Positions 16,951-25,283 of a stretch of DNA of 64,000 bases are shown here, piece by piece. The DNA comes from Desulfobulbus sp. (GTDB lineage: Bacteria > Desulfobacterota > Desulfobulbia > Desulfobulbales > Desulfobulbaceae): assembly GCA_031280615.1 (NCBI GenBank), contig JAITGO010000020.1, positions 1 through 64,000 of the forward strand, given 5' to 3'. Made by a program: the position numbers and the translations under genes. The notes below the pieces were generated by a model. The model searched no databases and was not told the origin of the DNA. It worked only from the letters and a program-made list of their open reading frames with translations. How positions within the stretch are numbered: the stretch's first letter is position 1; each line of letters starts with the position of its first letter.

Positions 16951-19122
16951 TCAGCGCAAATAGAGCAGGGCGCCTATCTGGTAGATCGCCACGGCCAGCA
17001 CGAAGGCGAAGAGGGTGTTGAAGAGCATGGAGAAGGCCGCCCATTTCCAGGAGCCGGATTCTTTGGCGATGCAGACCACGGTGACGAAGCAGGGCGAATA
17101 GAACATGATGAACGCCAGCACCGCCAGGGCCACCACCGGGTTCCAGTTGGGATCTTTGTTCAGTCGTTCCTGGAGCGAAATGGTTTCTTCCGGATCGACC
17201 TCGCCCAGCGAATAGGCGGTACCCAGGGTCGAAACGATCACTTCCTTGGCGGCAAAACCGCCTATCAGGGCAATATTGGTTCGCCAATCGATGCCCGCCC
17301 ACCGGCTGACCCGCTCCAAGGCGACGCCGATCCGTCCGGCAAAAGAATTGCGCAGCTTTTCCTGCGCCTCTTCCGTCTTGATCTTGACCAGTGCCTCCGC
17401 CAGCCCCGCCTCGTCCGCGGCCATGGTCCGCTGCGTTTCCTGCCGCAGGCTGCCGTAATGGGCGGCCCGGTTGTCCGGCAGTTGGGGATAGGTCATCATT
17501 GCCCAGATCAAGATGGAAATCCCAAGGATGACCGTGCCCGCCTTCTTCATGTATTGCCAAGTGCGTTCCCAGGTGTGAATCAACAGGCCTTTCAGGGTCG
17601 GGAAACGGTAGGGCGGCAGCTCCATGACAAAGGGGGTGGAGGCGCCCTTGAGCACGGTCAGTCGCAGGATTTTGGCGACGCACAGGGCGATGAGCCATGC
17701 GGCCAGGGTGGCGAGGAACATGTAGCGGGCCTGGTGGTCCGAGAAAAAGGCGCCGATCAGCAGGGTGAGGACCGGCAGTTTGGCGCCGCAGTTCATGAAG
17801 GGGACGGTCAGGAGGGTGGCCATCCGCTCCTTGGGCGAACGCAGGGTGCGGGCGGCCATCACGCCGGGCACGGCACAACCGCCGGCAATGCCGCCGGAGA
17901 TGATGAACGGCATCACCGAGGAGCCATGCAGGCCGAAAAAGTGGAAGATGCGGTCCATCATGAAGGCGACCCGGGCCAGGTAGCCCGAGTCTTCGAGCAC
18001 GGCGATCCCGAAAAACATGAACATGATGATCGGCACGAAGCCGAAGACCCCACCGACTCCGTCGATCACGCCCGAGATGATCAGCGACTTGAACGGGCCG
18101 TCGGGAAGGAGCATGTCGACCCCTTTGCTGACCAGAGCAAAAAAATCGGTCAGCCATTCGACCGGCACCGAACTGTAGCTAAAGGTGAAGGTGTACAGGC
18201 AGTACAGAACTCCGGCCATGATCAGCGGACCGAGGACGCGGTGGGTGACGACCTTGTCGATCTTGTCCGATGCGTACAGCCGGTCGGCGACAAATTTGCG
18301 GGTGACCACCCCTTGGTGGATGATCGACTTGATGTATCCGTACCGATGGTCGGCGATTACCGCCTCCGGGTACACCCCGAGGGTATGCTGGAGGTGCTGG
18401 CCGATGGTCTCGCAACGGGCGCTCAGCCTCTTGCCGGCCTCCGGGTAGGTCTCCATGATCTTGCTGACGATCTGTTCGTCGTTTTCCAGCAGCTTGACGC
18501 CGAGCCAGCGCTGGGGATAGATCGCGGTCAAATCGGCGCAGGCCGCGATATCGGGCGTCATGTCGGTCAGGGCTTGGTCAAGGTCCGTACCGTAGCTCAG
18601 AAAGGCCGGTTGCGGCCGAATGCCGGCCGAGGCAACCTCAAGAACCGCGTCGAGCATCGCCTCGACACCCTTGCCGGATCGGGCGATGATCGGCACCACC
18701 GGCACCCCGAGTCGGGCGCTCAACTTCTCGGCATTGATGGTCACCCCGCGTTTTTCGGCTACGTCGATCATGTTGAGGGCGATCACCAGCGGCACGCCCA
18801 ATTCCAGAAACTGGCAGCTGAGATAGAGGTTGCGTTCCAGGTTGGAAGAGTCGACCACATCGACCACCACGTCGGGCCGCTCGTTGATGAGAAAATCTCG
18901 CGCCACCAACTCCTCGACCGAATAGGCGGTGAGCGAGTAGGTGCCCGGCAGGTCGACTACCCGGGCTTCCTTGCCCTGGTGCAGGCAGTAACCTTCCTTT
19001 TGCTCGACCGTGATGCCGGGGTAGTTGCCCACATGCTGGCGGGCACCGGTGAGATGGTTGAACAAAGTGGTTTTTCCGGCGTTGGGGTTGCCGGCCAGGG
19101 CGATGGTGAGAACTGGTTCCAT
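16951..19122 (-). CDS. feoB: Ferrous iron transporter FeoB
   Basis: A 723-residue inner-membrane ferrous iron transporter. The N-terminal G domain has G1 GNPNAGKTT (10-18), G3 DLPGTY and G4 NMID, followed by a guanine-dissociation-inhibitor helical domain. The membrane part then carries two Gate domains (around GYLARVAFMMDR and FVTVVCIAKE) and the FeoB core. Length is normal for the family. It is the last gene of a minus-strand set with the small Cys-rich protein and a FeoA upstream, and converges on the aldolase gene with 10 bp between stops. The C-terminus ends shortly after the last helix, with no FeoC-like fusion. Confidence 0.96.
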   Translation of the reverse strand: MEPVLTIALAGNPNAGKTTLFNHLTGARQHVGNYPGITVEQKEGYCLHQGKEARVVDLPGTYSLTAYSVEELVARDFLINERPDVVVDVVDSSNLERNLYLSCQFLELGVPLVIALNMIDVAEKRGVTINAEKLSARLGVPVVPIIARSGKGVEAMLDAVLEVASAGIRPQPAFLSYGTDLDQALTDMTPDIAACADLTAIYPQRWLGVKLLENDEQIVSKIMETYPEAGKRLSARCETIGQHLQHTLGVYPEAVIADHRYGYIKSIIHQGVVTRKFVADRLYASDKIDKVVTHRVLGPLIMAGVLYCLYTFTFSYSSVPVEWLTDFFALVSKGVDMLLPDGPFKSLIISGVIDGVGGVFGFVPIIMFMFFGIAVLEDSGYLARVAFMMDRIFHFFGLHGSSVMPFIISGGIAGGCAVPGVMAARTLRSPKERMATLLTVPFMNCGAKLPVLTLLIGAFFSDHQARYMFLATLAAWLIALCVAKILRLTVLKGASTPFVMELPPYRFPTLKGLLIHTWERTWQYMKKAGTVILGISILIWAMMTYPQLPDNRAAHYGSLRQETQRTMAADEAGLAEALVKIKTEEAQEKLRNSFAGRIGVALERVSRWAGIDWRTNIALIGGFAAKEVIVSTLGTAYSLGEVDPEETISLQERLNKDPNWNPVVALAVLAFIMFYSPCFVTVVCIAKESGSWKWAAFSMLFNTLFAFVLAVAIYQIGALLYLR

Positions 19123-19217
19123 AGGGTGCGGAGGGGGTGTCGGTTCGGGGTTCAGACTAGAGAAAAACGGTCAGGGCCTGCCAGAGACGACAATGCCGGG
19201 CGCACCGGAGGCAGTGG

Positions 19218-19388
19218 TCATGGTTTGTGCATGGGAAAGGGGTTGTGTGCCGTCCGGGAAGAGTCGTCGCAGCCGGAACAGCCACAGCCGCAGGAACCGG
19301 TTCCGGCATTGCGCCATGAGCGCCACAACCGTCGTCCGGTAAAAAACGCTGCCAATGCTACGGCAAGAATGACCAGGATCTGTTGCAT
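19218..19388 (-). CDS. FeoB-associated Cys-rich membrane protein, 56 aa
   Basis: A short gene found by direct translation: ATG at 19386-19388, stop TGA at 19218-19220, with GGAG eight bases before the start. The product has one N-terminal hydrophobic helix (MQQILVILAVALAAFFTG), a basic stretch, a Cys cluster CGCGCSGC (about residues 33-40), and a polar tail ending PMHKP. This is the layout of the small FeoB-associated Cys-rich membrane proteins found next to feoB in many anaerobes, where they are thought to assist iron handling. Here it lies between feoA and feoB instead of after feoB. The molecular role is not established. Confidence 0.82.
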   Translation of the reverse strand: MQQILVILAVALAAFFTGRRLWRSWRNAGTGSCGCGCSGCDDSSRTAHNPFPMHKP

Positions 19389-19478
19389 GATTCACGCTCC
19401 AGCGTGCCGGACTCCCGATCGGTACAGGGCCGGAGTGTCGTCTGTTTCCCGGATGGTCCACCTGGAGAAGGTGTCCGC

Positions 19479-19802
19479 TCAGAGCGGGGCCACCATGATG
19501 GCGGAGGCGGTCGGTGCATCCAGGCTGATGGTACCGCCGTTGACTTTGATCATACAGTGCTGGCCGCCTCCCTTGCAGAGCAATTCCAGCTCGGAACCGG
19601 GAAGGACACCCAGAGTGGCCATGCGGGCGCAGGTCTGTCGGTCGCCGGTGACGGCGCAAACCCGCATGCGGCTGTTGCAGCACGATTCGGGCAAGGGCGT
19701 TGCCGTTTGCTGCGTCCGTTTTCCGCACCGTTTACGCCGTCTGCACAGCTTTTGGATGTCGCTGAGGAAGCGGCAGGAAATTTCGGGTCGATCCTTGCTC
19801 AT
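19479..19802 (-). CDS. feoA: FeoA-family protein with Cys-rich N-terminal extension
   Basis: A 107-residue protein whose C-terminal about 75 residues form the SH3-like FeoA fold (RMATLGVLPGSELELLCKGG, then IKVNGGTISLDAPTASAIMV). FeoA binds FeoB and promotes iron uptake. The first 40 residues are an unusual basic, Cys-containing extension (Cys at about 10, 20, 26, 41, 42), with further Cys in the FeoA part, which could bind iron or form redox-sensitive bonds. It is first of the feoA - Cys-rich protein - feoB set. A candidate promoter with an overlapping palindrome lies about 110 bp upstream. Confidence 0.85.
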   Translation of the reverse strand: MSKDRPEISCRFLSDIQKLCRRRKRCGKRTQQTATPLPESCCNSRMRVCAVTGDRQTCARMATLGVLPGSELELLCKGGGQHCMIKVNGGTISLDAPTASAIMVAPL

Positions 19803-19910
19803 GTGCGTGCCGAGTGCCGGTGAAAAACGATCGGGCCATCAAAGGAGTTCCAGAGGCGTATTTCATGGAAAATTCCGTGAAACCATGCTGTCTGGAGATC
19901 GAACATTCTG

Positions 19911-19942
19911 TGTTAGGTACACCAAACAATAGGTGCTGTCAA
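19911..19942 (-). promoter_or_regulatory. Candidate feo promoter with overlapping palindromic operator
   Basis: On the minus strand a perfect -35 TTGACA (19937-19942) lies ahead of an imperfect 18-bp palindrome TGTTAGGTACACCAAACA (19911-19928, as read on the plus strand; 14 of 18 positions symmetric). The palindrome covers the expected -10 region. The TTAGGT half-site resembles DtxR/IdeR-type iron boxes more than a Fur box. Position, 110 bp upstream of feoA, fits iron repression of the feo genes. The -10 hexamer is poor, so the exact promoter is uncertain. Confidence 0.45.
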
Positions 19943-20016
19943 CAGCTTTGCCAAGGCGGAAGGACAAGGGGTGCTTTTTTTCGAGCGAAAAGCAATGGAG
20001 GCGATCGGTCGGCAGG

Positions 20017-20052
20017 AAAGGATGCGGCAGGAAAACATTCCGCATCCTTTTT
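20017..20052. terminator. Perfect 11-bp hairpin between the two feoA genes
   Basis: AAAGGATGCGG (20017-20027) pairs exactly with CCGCATCCTTT (20040-20050) around a 12-nt loop. On the minus strand it follows the glnS-adjacent feoA, but only three T follow there. The plus-strand T tract is longer (five). It probably separates the gltX-glnS-feoA transcript from the feo operon; the U tract for that direction is weak. Confidence 0.5.
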
Positions 20053-20091
20053 GAAAAAGAGGCAGTCGGAGCCGGCGAACCGGAGATGCAA

Positions 20092-20328
20092 TCAGGAAGA
20101 GACGTCCACCTCGATGTAATCGGCCTCGTTGTTGCGCAAGGTCAGGGTGCCACCCATGACTCTGAGCGCCACCGGGTCGTTCAGGGGCGCCCGTTGCTTG
20201 ATGGTGATTTCCGTGCCCGGAACCAGGCCCATTTCGCGGATACGGCGGCCGAGCTCTCCGCCCACCTTGACGGCGACGATGGTGCCGCTTTGATTGATGG
20301 CCATCTTACGCAGGTTGATGATCGCCAT
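20092..20328 (-). CDS. feoA: FeoA-family protein, 78 aa
   Basis: A compact single-domain FeoA (MAIINLRKM..., central GRRIREMGLVPGTEITIKQRAPL, C-terminal LRNNEADYIEVDV). The motif MGLVPGTEI and the SH3-like length are typical. Six bases separate its start from the glnS stop, so it is likely co-transcribed with gltX-glnS rather than with the separate feoA-feoB set about 300 bp downstream. That makes it a second, possibly differently regulated FeoA in the same locus. It should act at the inner face of the membrane with FeoB. Confidence 0.9.
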   Translation of the reverse strand: MAIINLRKMAINQSGTIVAVKVGGELGRRIREMGLVPGTEITIKQRAPLNDPVALRVMGGTLTLRNNEADYIEVDVSS

Positions 20329-20334
20329 GGTCGC

Positions 20335-22026
20335 TCACTCGGCCTCGTTGTGTTTGGCCCAGCTGTCGCGTAGGGTGACGATCCGGTTGAACACCGGTGC
20401 GCCCGGGACGCTTGCCGTAGCGTCGAGACAGAAATAGCCCTGGCGCTCGAACTGAAAACGGTCGTCCGGGCCGGCTTCGGCCAGTCTCGGCTCCAGCATG
20501 CAGTTGCCGAGGATCGAGAGCGAGTCCGGGTTGAGAAAATCCATGAAGCTTCGTTCCTTGTCGGCATCCGGGTATTCGACGGTGAACAGACGGTCGTAGA
20601 GCCGCACCTCGGCCCGCAGGGCATGGGACGCCGAAACCCAATGGATGGTGCCCTTGACCTTGCGGCCGTCGGGGGCCGAACCGCCCTTGGTGGCCGGATC
20701 GTAGGTGCAGCGCAGCTCCACGATCTGTCCTTGATCGTCCTTGACCACCTCCTGGCAGGTGATCAGATAGGCGTAGCGCAGACGCACTTCCCGGCCGACA
20801 CTGAGGCGGAAGAATTTTTTCGGCGCCTGCTCCATGAAGTCGGCGCGCTCAATGTACAGTTCACGGGAAAAAGGCAAGGTGCGTTCGCCCATCTCCGGAT
20901 TTTGCGGGTGATTTTGGGCGACGATCTCTTCGGCCAGCCCTTCCGGATAGTTGGTGAGCACGATTTTGAGCGGGTCGAGCACCCCGAAAACCCGGCGGGC
21001 GTGCAGATTGAGGTCGTCGCGGGCGGCGTTTTCGAGCACCCCCATGTCGATCCAGGATTCGCGGCGACCAATGCCGACCGTGGCGCAGAAGCCGCGAATG
21101 GCGGCCGGCGTGTAACCCCGGCGACGCAGGCCGGAAATGGTGAGCATGCGGGGATCGTCCCAACCGGAAACGCGGCCCTCGTTCACCAGCTGCAGCAGCT
21201 TGCGCTTGCTGGTCACGGTGTAGTTGATATTGAGCCGGGCAAATTCGATCTGGCGCGGGTGGTTGGGGGTTTGCAGGGTATCGAGCACCCAGTCGTAGAG
21301 GGCGCGGTTGTTTTCGAATTCAAGCGTGCACAACGAGTGGGTGATGGTCTCCAGCATGTCGGAGAGACAGTGGGTGAAGTCATACATCGGGTAAATGCAC
21401 CACTTGTCGCCGGTGCGGTGATGGCTCGACTTGAGGATGCGATAGAGCACCGGATCGCGCATGACGATGTTGGGCGAGCCCATGTCGATCTTGGCCCGGA
21501 GCACACGGGTGCCCTCGTCGAATTCGCCGTTGCGCATGCGCGTGAACAGATCGAGATTTTCCTCGGCCGATCGGTTGCGGTAGGGGCTCTCCTTGCCCGG
21601 TTCGGTCAGGGTGCCGCGGTATTCCCGGATTTGGTCGCCGCTCAGGTCGCAAACATAGGCCTTACCCATTTCGATCAGCTGGAGGGCGTAGGTGTAGAGC
21701 TGGTCGAAATAGTCGGAAGCGTAATGCAGGTGCGTCCCCCAGTCGAATCCCAACCAGCGCACGTCCCGCTTGATCGATTCGACGTAGTCGGTGGATTCCT
21801 TGTCCGGATTGGTGTCGTCGAAGCGCAAGTGGCAGGCGGAGCCGTTTTCCACCGCGATGCCGAAATTGAGGCAGATCGACTTGGCGTGGCCGATGTGGAG
21901 AAAGCCGTTGGGTTCGGGAGGAAAGCGGGTGATCGGCGATCGGTGTTTTCCCGAGGCCAGGTCGTCGGCGACAATCTGGCGGATGAAGTCGAGCGGCTTG
22001 GAGGCGGAATCTTTTTCGGTGGTCAT
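20335..22026 (-). CDS. glnS: Glutaminyl-tRNA synthetase
   Basis: A 563-residue class I synthetase charging tRNA-Gln. The HIGH motif is in [13 protein letters not shown], and the KMSKS counterpart reads VTSKRKL. The tRNA-binding beta-barrel C-terminal half is present with the typical [10 protein letters not shown]...IHWVSA segment. The frame is open further upstream, but the ATG at 22026 has GGAG six bases before it and gives the usual N-terminus. It is 20 bp downstream of gltX and 6 bp from feoA, so the three genes form one transcript. A tRNA-Gln(TTG) gene lies 3 kb away on the other strand. Confidence 0.95.
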   Translation of the reverse strand: MTTEKDSASKPLDFIRQIVADDLASGKHRSPITRFPPEPNGFLHIGHAKSICLNFGIAVENGSACHLRFDDTNPDKESTDYVESIKRDVRWLGFDWGTHLHYASDYFDQLYTYALQLIEMGKAYVCDLSGDQIREYRGTLTEPGKESPYRNRSAEENLDLFTRMRNGEFDEGTRVLRAKIDMGSPNIVMRDPVLYRILKSSHHRTGDKWCIYPMYDFTHCLSDMLETITHSLCTLEFENNRALYDWVLDTLQTPNHPRQIEFARLNINYTVTSKRKLLQLVNEGRVSGWDDPRMLTISGLRRRGYTPAAIRGFCATVGIGRRESWIDMGVLENAARDDLNLHARRVFGVLDPLKIVLTNYPEGLAEEIVAQNHPQNPEMGERTLPFSRELYIERADFMEQAPKKFFRLSVGREVRLRYAYLITCQEVVKDDQGQIVELRCTYDPATKGGSAPDGRKVKGTIHWVSASHALRAEVRLYDRLFTVEYPDADKERSFMDFLNPDSLSILGNCMLEPRLAEAGPDDRFQFERQGYFCLDATASVPGAPVFNRIVTLRDSWAKHNEAE

Positions 22027-22046
22027 CGCATGCTCCGGGGCAGACG

Positions 22047-23534
22047 TTATGCGGCGGAAAACAGATCGCCGGTCCGGCGGAGCCGGTCCACGACCTTTTC
22101 TTTGCCCAAGGTGGTGACGATATCGAACATCGACGGTCCGGCCAGTTGTCCGGTGAGCACGGTGCGCATGGCGTTGATCAGCACCCCCGGTTTCACCGCC
22201 AACTTCTCGGCCAGTTCCCGGCAGGTCTGCTCGGTCGACTCGGCGTTGAAATCGGCCAGCGCGGCGTAGCGTTCGGCCAGCTGCGGCAGCCATGCCGCCA
22301 ACTCCGGCTGCTTGAGCACGTTTTTGGCCAGCGGTTTGGGATCGATGTCGTATTGATCCGAGAAATAAGCGCGTCCGGCACCGACGAAGTCCTTGAGGGT
22401 GTGGAAACGGTCGCGGATCAGGTCGAGCGTGGCCAGATACCAGTCGCGTCGGCTGGTTTCGTAGGCGGGATCCCAGAGGTGTTCCGCCTCGAGTTCGCCG
22501 CGGACCAGTTGGCCCAGCTCCTCCAAGTCCATGGAACGCAGATAGTGCTCGTTGATGGCGATCAGTTTGGGATCGGTGAAGAATTTGGCATCGCCCGGCT
22601 TGAAGTTGAATACCGAGTTGGCCCGGCTGATCCGGGAAAGGCTGAAGGCTTCGATCAGTTCCTCGCGGGAGAAGAACTCCCGGTCGTTGCCCGGATTCCA
22701 GCCCAGCAGGCAGAGAAAATTGCACAGCGCCCAAGGGATAAAGCCCATGTCGCGGTAAAATTGGACCGCCACCACCTCGCCGTGGCTGCGTTTGGAGATC
22801 TTGCGTTTTTGCAGATCCAGGGTGAGCGGCATGTGGGCGAACACCGGCAGTTTGGCCTCCAGGGCCTCGTACAGCAGAACCTGGCGAGTGGTGTTGGTCA
22901 TGTGGTCCTGGCCGCGGATAACGTGAGTGATGCGGTCGCGGATATCGTCGACCACATTGCACAGCAGGTAGAGCGGCTTGCCGTTGGAGCGGACGATGAC
23001 GAAATCTTCTATCTCGCCGTAGGCCCGTTCGATCCGGCCCAGGACTTCGTCGTCGTAAAAGAGGTTGCCCGGCCGTTTGGGCACCTTGAAGCGAATGGTG
23101 GCCGGAATGCCTTGCGTTTCCTTGTCACGGACCTGCTCGGCGCTGAGGTGGCGGCAGGTACCGTCGTAGCCGACCTCGGATTTTTTTTCGGCCATGGCGG
23201 TCTCGCGTTTTTTCTCCAGCTCTTCCTTGGTGCAGAAGCATTTATAGGCGTGGCCGGAGGCGAGCAGCCGTTGGGCTGCGGCGATGTGGTCGGCGGCGAA
23301 ATCGGTCTGGAAATAGGGCCCTTTGTCCCAATCGATGCCCAGCCATTGCAAGCCGTCGATGATACCGTCGATCGAGGCCTGGGTGGAGCGCCCCTCGTCG
23401 GTGTCCTCGATGCGCAGGATCAGCCTGCCGTTGTGCTGCTTGGCAAAAAGCCAGTTGAACAGGGCCGTTCTTGCGCCCCCGATATGCAGATAGCCGGTGG
23501 GGCTTGGGGGAAAGCGAACGCGAACTTCTTCCAT
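22047..23534 (-). CDS. gltX: Glutamyl-tRNA synthetase
   Basis: A 495-residue class I synthetase. The HIGH-type motif is [12 protein letters not shown] at the N-terminus, with a Cys-containing insertion in the connective domain ([12 protein letters not shown]) and a KISKRSHG signature. The anticodon-binding helical domain follows. The ATG at 23534 is preceded by AAGGAG at six bases and fits the conserved start [13 protein letters not shown]; the 18-codon upstream extension is not conserved. With GlnRS also present, it may be a discriminating enzyme, although no gatCAB is in view to judge. It heads the gltX-glnS-feoA transcript. Confidence 0.95.
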   Translation of the reverse strand: MEEVRVRFPPSPTGYLHIGGARTALFNWLFAKQHNGRLILRIEDTDEGRSTQASIDGIIDGLQWLGIDWDKGPYFQTDFAADHIAAAQRLLASGHAYKCFCTKEELEKKRETAMAEKKSEVGYDGTCRHLSAEQVRDKETQGIPATIRFKVPKRPGNLFYDDEVLGRIERAYGEIEDFVIVRSNGKPLYLLCNVVDDIRDRITHVIRGQDHMTNTTRQVLLYEALEAKLPVFAHMPLTLDLQKRKISKRSHGEVVAVQFYRDMGFIPWALCNFLCLLGWNPGNDREFFSREELIEAFSLSRISRANSVFNFKPGDAKFFTDPKLIAINEHYLRSMDLEELGQLVRGELEAEHLWDPAYETSRRDWYLATLDLIRDRFHTLKDFVGAGRAYFSDQYDIDPKPLAKNVLKQPELAAWLPQLAERYAALADFNAESTEQTCRELAEKLAVKPGVLINAMRTVLTGQLAGPSMFDIVTTLGKEKVVDRLRRTGDLFSAA

Positions 23535-23909
23535 GGACCACTCCTTCCATTGACGCTTGGGATGTTGCCGCAGGTTTCGGCGCGACAAACCTGAATTATA
23601 TAGCGTTTTGGCGGTATCACTTCAAGGGGAAGCTGAATGATCGCCGCTTAATGTGCACTTCGGTACGTGAAGCGGCAGGCAAGCCGCTGTACTTTCCCGT
23701 TGTGACCCAATCGGAATGCCAGTATATTCGGGCAACGGGTGCCCTAGTTCGGCATTGTATTTCCGCGCCGTCTTCTTCTCTTTGAGCGAAGCGAGTCGGC
23801 CGTCGGAACGGACCGATTGGGCGGGGGGCCGGCAGTGGCGCGTTTGCGGGGGAGGGCCGCGGCGTCGAGCCCGGAATCATAAGAAGTCTGGAAGAGCGAG
23901 CGAATAGCC
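23535..23909. other. Divergent intergenic region with nested inverted repeats
   Basis: 375 bp between gltX and the DUF1844 gene with no credible coding frame. A nested foldable element spans 23706-23821. The outer arms CCCAATCGG (23706-23714) and CCGATTGGG (23813-23821) are exact complements. Inside, AATGCC/GGCATT (23715-23720, 23751-23756) enclose GGGC/GCCC. It could be a structured leader or a small RNA, but it matches no RNA family I recognise. Confidence 0.4.
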
Positions 23910-24224
23910 ATGAGTGAAAATCAAGCACAGTGCGACGAATGTCCGGAGGGGCGTGTCAGGGATGCGTCCGGCAGGTGCGTCATGCCGGAGGTGACCTTTT
24001 CCTCCTTTATTCTTTCCCTGAACACATCGGCGCTCTTCCACATGGGGGAACTCCCGCATCCGGAGACGGGGCAGCGGCTGGTCGATCGCGAATTGGCCAA
24101 GCACACCATCGACACCCTGATTCTGCTGGCCGATAAAACCAAGGGCAACCTCTCCCACGACGAAAACGAACTGTTGACCCGCATCCTCTACGAGCTGAAG
24201 ATGCGGTTCGTCAAGCTGACGTAA
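23910..24224 (+). CDS. DUF1844 family protein
   Basis: A 104-residue cytoplasmic protein. After a Cys-containing N-terminus (QCDECPEG, RCVMPEV) it shows the DUF1844 core: FSSFILSLNTSALFHMGELPHPETGQ, then a helix KHTIDTLILLADKTKGNL and a C-terminal LLTRILYELKMRFVK. Proteins of this family are common in Desulfobacterota, usually with housekeeping genes. No biochemical function is known to me. It is followed 15 bp later by ispE and probably begins the long plus-strand housekeeping run. Confidence 0.85.
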   Translation: MSENQAQCDECPEGRVRDASGRCVMPEVTFSSFILSLNTSALFHMGELPHPETGQRLVDRELAKHTIDTLILLADKTKGNLSHDENELLTRILYELKMRFVKLT

Positions 24225-24239
24225 ACATCGTTGACTGGC

Positions 24240-25145
24240 ATGCAACCGGGCCGAGTGACCGTTCGGGCTCCGGCCAAGATCAACCTGTTTTTGCGGATAA
24301 TCGGCCGCCGTCCCGACGGTTACCACCTGCTCTCCACCTGGATGCAGAAGGTGGATCTCTGCGATACCATCGAATTGGCCGTCTGTGGCGAGGATATCCG
24401 TTTTTCGTGCACCGGCGACGGCGTTCCCGGCGACCACGATAACCTCGTCTACCGGGCGGCAGACCTGTACCTGCAGGCGGTCCGGGGTCGACAAGCTGTG
24501 TCTGCCTCGGGCGTTGCCATCGAGTTGAGCAAATATATCCCGGTGGCAGCCGGTCTGGGGGGCGGCAGCAGCGACGCCGCCGCGACCCTTCGGGCGATGA
24601 ACGAGTTGTTCGGTTCCGCCCTAGCGCCGGATGAACTGGCCGCACTGGGGTTGCGACTGGGGGCGGACGTGCCTTTTTTTCTTGCCGACTGTCCCGCGGC
24701 CCTCGCCACCGGGATCGGCGAGATCTTACAGCCGGTGCCATCGTTGCAGGGGTATTCGGTTGTGCTGGTGAATCCCGGCTTTCCCGTCTCGACTCGTTGG
24801 GTGTATCAGACTTTTGCATTGACAAAAAAGGAAGATGCAAGTAACCTGGCAAATTTGCAAGAATGTGTTGTCGACGATGTACGTTTTGGAGATTCCGGTG
24901 CCATGATCCAGCCGGATGCGCCTTTGGTCAATGATCTCGAAACGGTGACCGTTGCCCGATACCCGCTTCTTGAGCGGCTTAAGGGCGAACTGCTTCGGCA
25001 CGGAGCGGTCCAGGCGCTGATGTCGGGCTCCGGCCCCACGGTATTCGGCCTCTTTGCCGACTACCATAAAGCGGAAACCTGCTGCGCCGCGTGCAAGCCT
25101 CGGTTTGCCGCGAGCTATCTGGTCGCTCCGGTCGGGGAGAAATGA
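24240..25145 (+). CDS. ispE: 4-diphosphocytidyl-2-C-methyl-D-erythritol kinase
   Basis: A GHMP kinase of the non-mevalonate isoprenoid pathway, 301 residues. Visible motifs are APAKINLFLRIIGRRPDGYH at the N-terminus, the ATP-binding glycine loop VAAGLGGGSSDAAATL (about 102-117), and the C-terminal LMSGSGPTVFGLF. The ATG at 24240 is taken because conserved sequence begins four residues later; a TTG nine bases upstream is possible, and neither has a clear ribosome binding site. dxs of the same pathway is 18 kb downstream. The order ispE - tRNA-Gln - prs - rplY - pth is a widespread conserved gene order. Confidence 0.95.
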   Translation: MQPGRVTVRAPAKINLFLRIIGRRPDGYHLLSTWMQKVDLCDTIELAVCGEDIRFSCTGDGVPGDHDNLVYRAADLYLQAVRGRQAVSASGVAIELSKYIPVAAGLGGGSSDAAATLRAMNELFGSALAPDELAALGLRLGADVPFFLADCPAALATGIGEILQPVPSLQGYSVVLVNPGFPVSTRWVYQTFALTKKEDASNLANLQECVVDDVRFGDSGAMIQPDAPLVNDLETVTVARYPLLERLKGELLRHGAVQALMSGSGPTVFGLFADYHKAETCCAACKPRFAASYLVAPVGEK

Positions 25146-25179
25146 ATTCATGGCCCGTTTTGTTCGTCAGGTGATGGGC

Positions 25180-25254
25180 TGGGGTGTCGTCAAGCGGTAA
25201 GACACAAGGTTTTGATCCTTGCATTCGGGGGTTCGAATCCTCCCACCCCAGCCA
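25180..25254 (+). tRNA. tRNA-Gln (anticodon TTG)
   Basis: A full cloverleaf: acceptor stem TGGGGTG (25180-25186) pairs with CACCCCA (25244-25250), followed by discriminator G and an encoded CCA (25252-25254). The anticodon stem CAAGG/CCTTG encloses the loop TTTTGAT with anticodon TTG at 25212-25214. The T-arm contains GTTCGAATC. It lies between ispE and prs, where tRNA-Gln is often found in this gene order. Confidence 0.97.
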
Positions 25255-25283
25255 TTTCCTTCGAATCAGTTGGAAAGAAGATT

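Noticed and set aside
16789..19932. A 1047-codon plus-strand open frame across feoB
   Set aside because: Antisense shadow of feoB; the translation is low-complexity His/Arg/Asp/Gly-rich with no recognisable domain.
20335..22962. A single 875-codon open frame covering glnS and part of gltX
   Set aside because: The first 310 codons are an antisense-like Pro/Arg/Gly shadow of gltX in another frame. GlnRS homology starts at the ATG at 22026, which has its own ribosome binding site.
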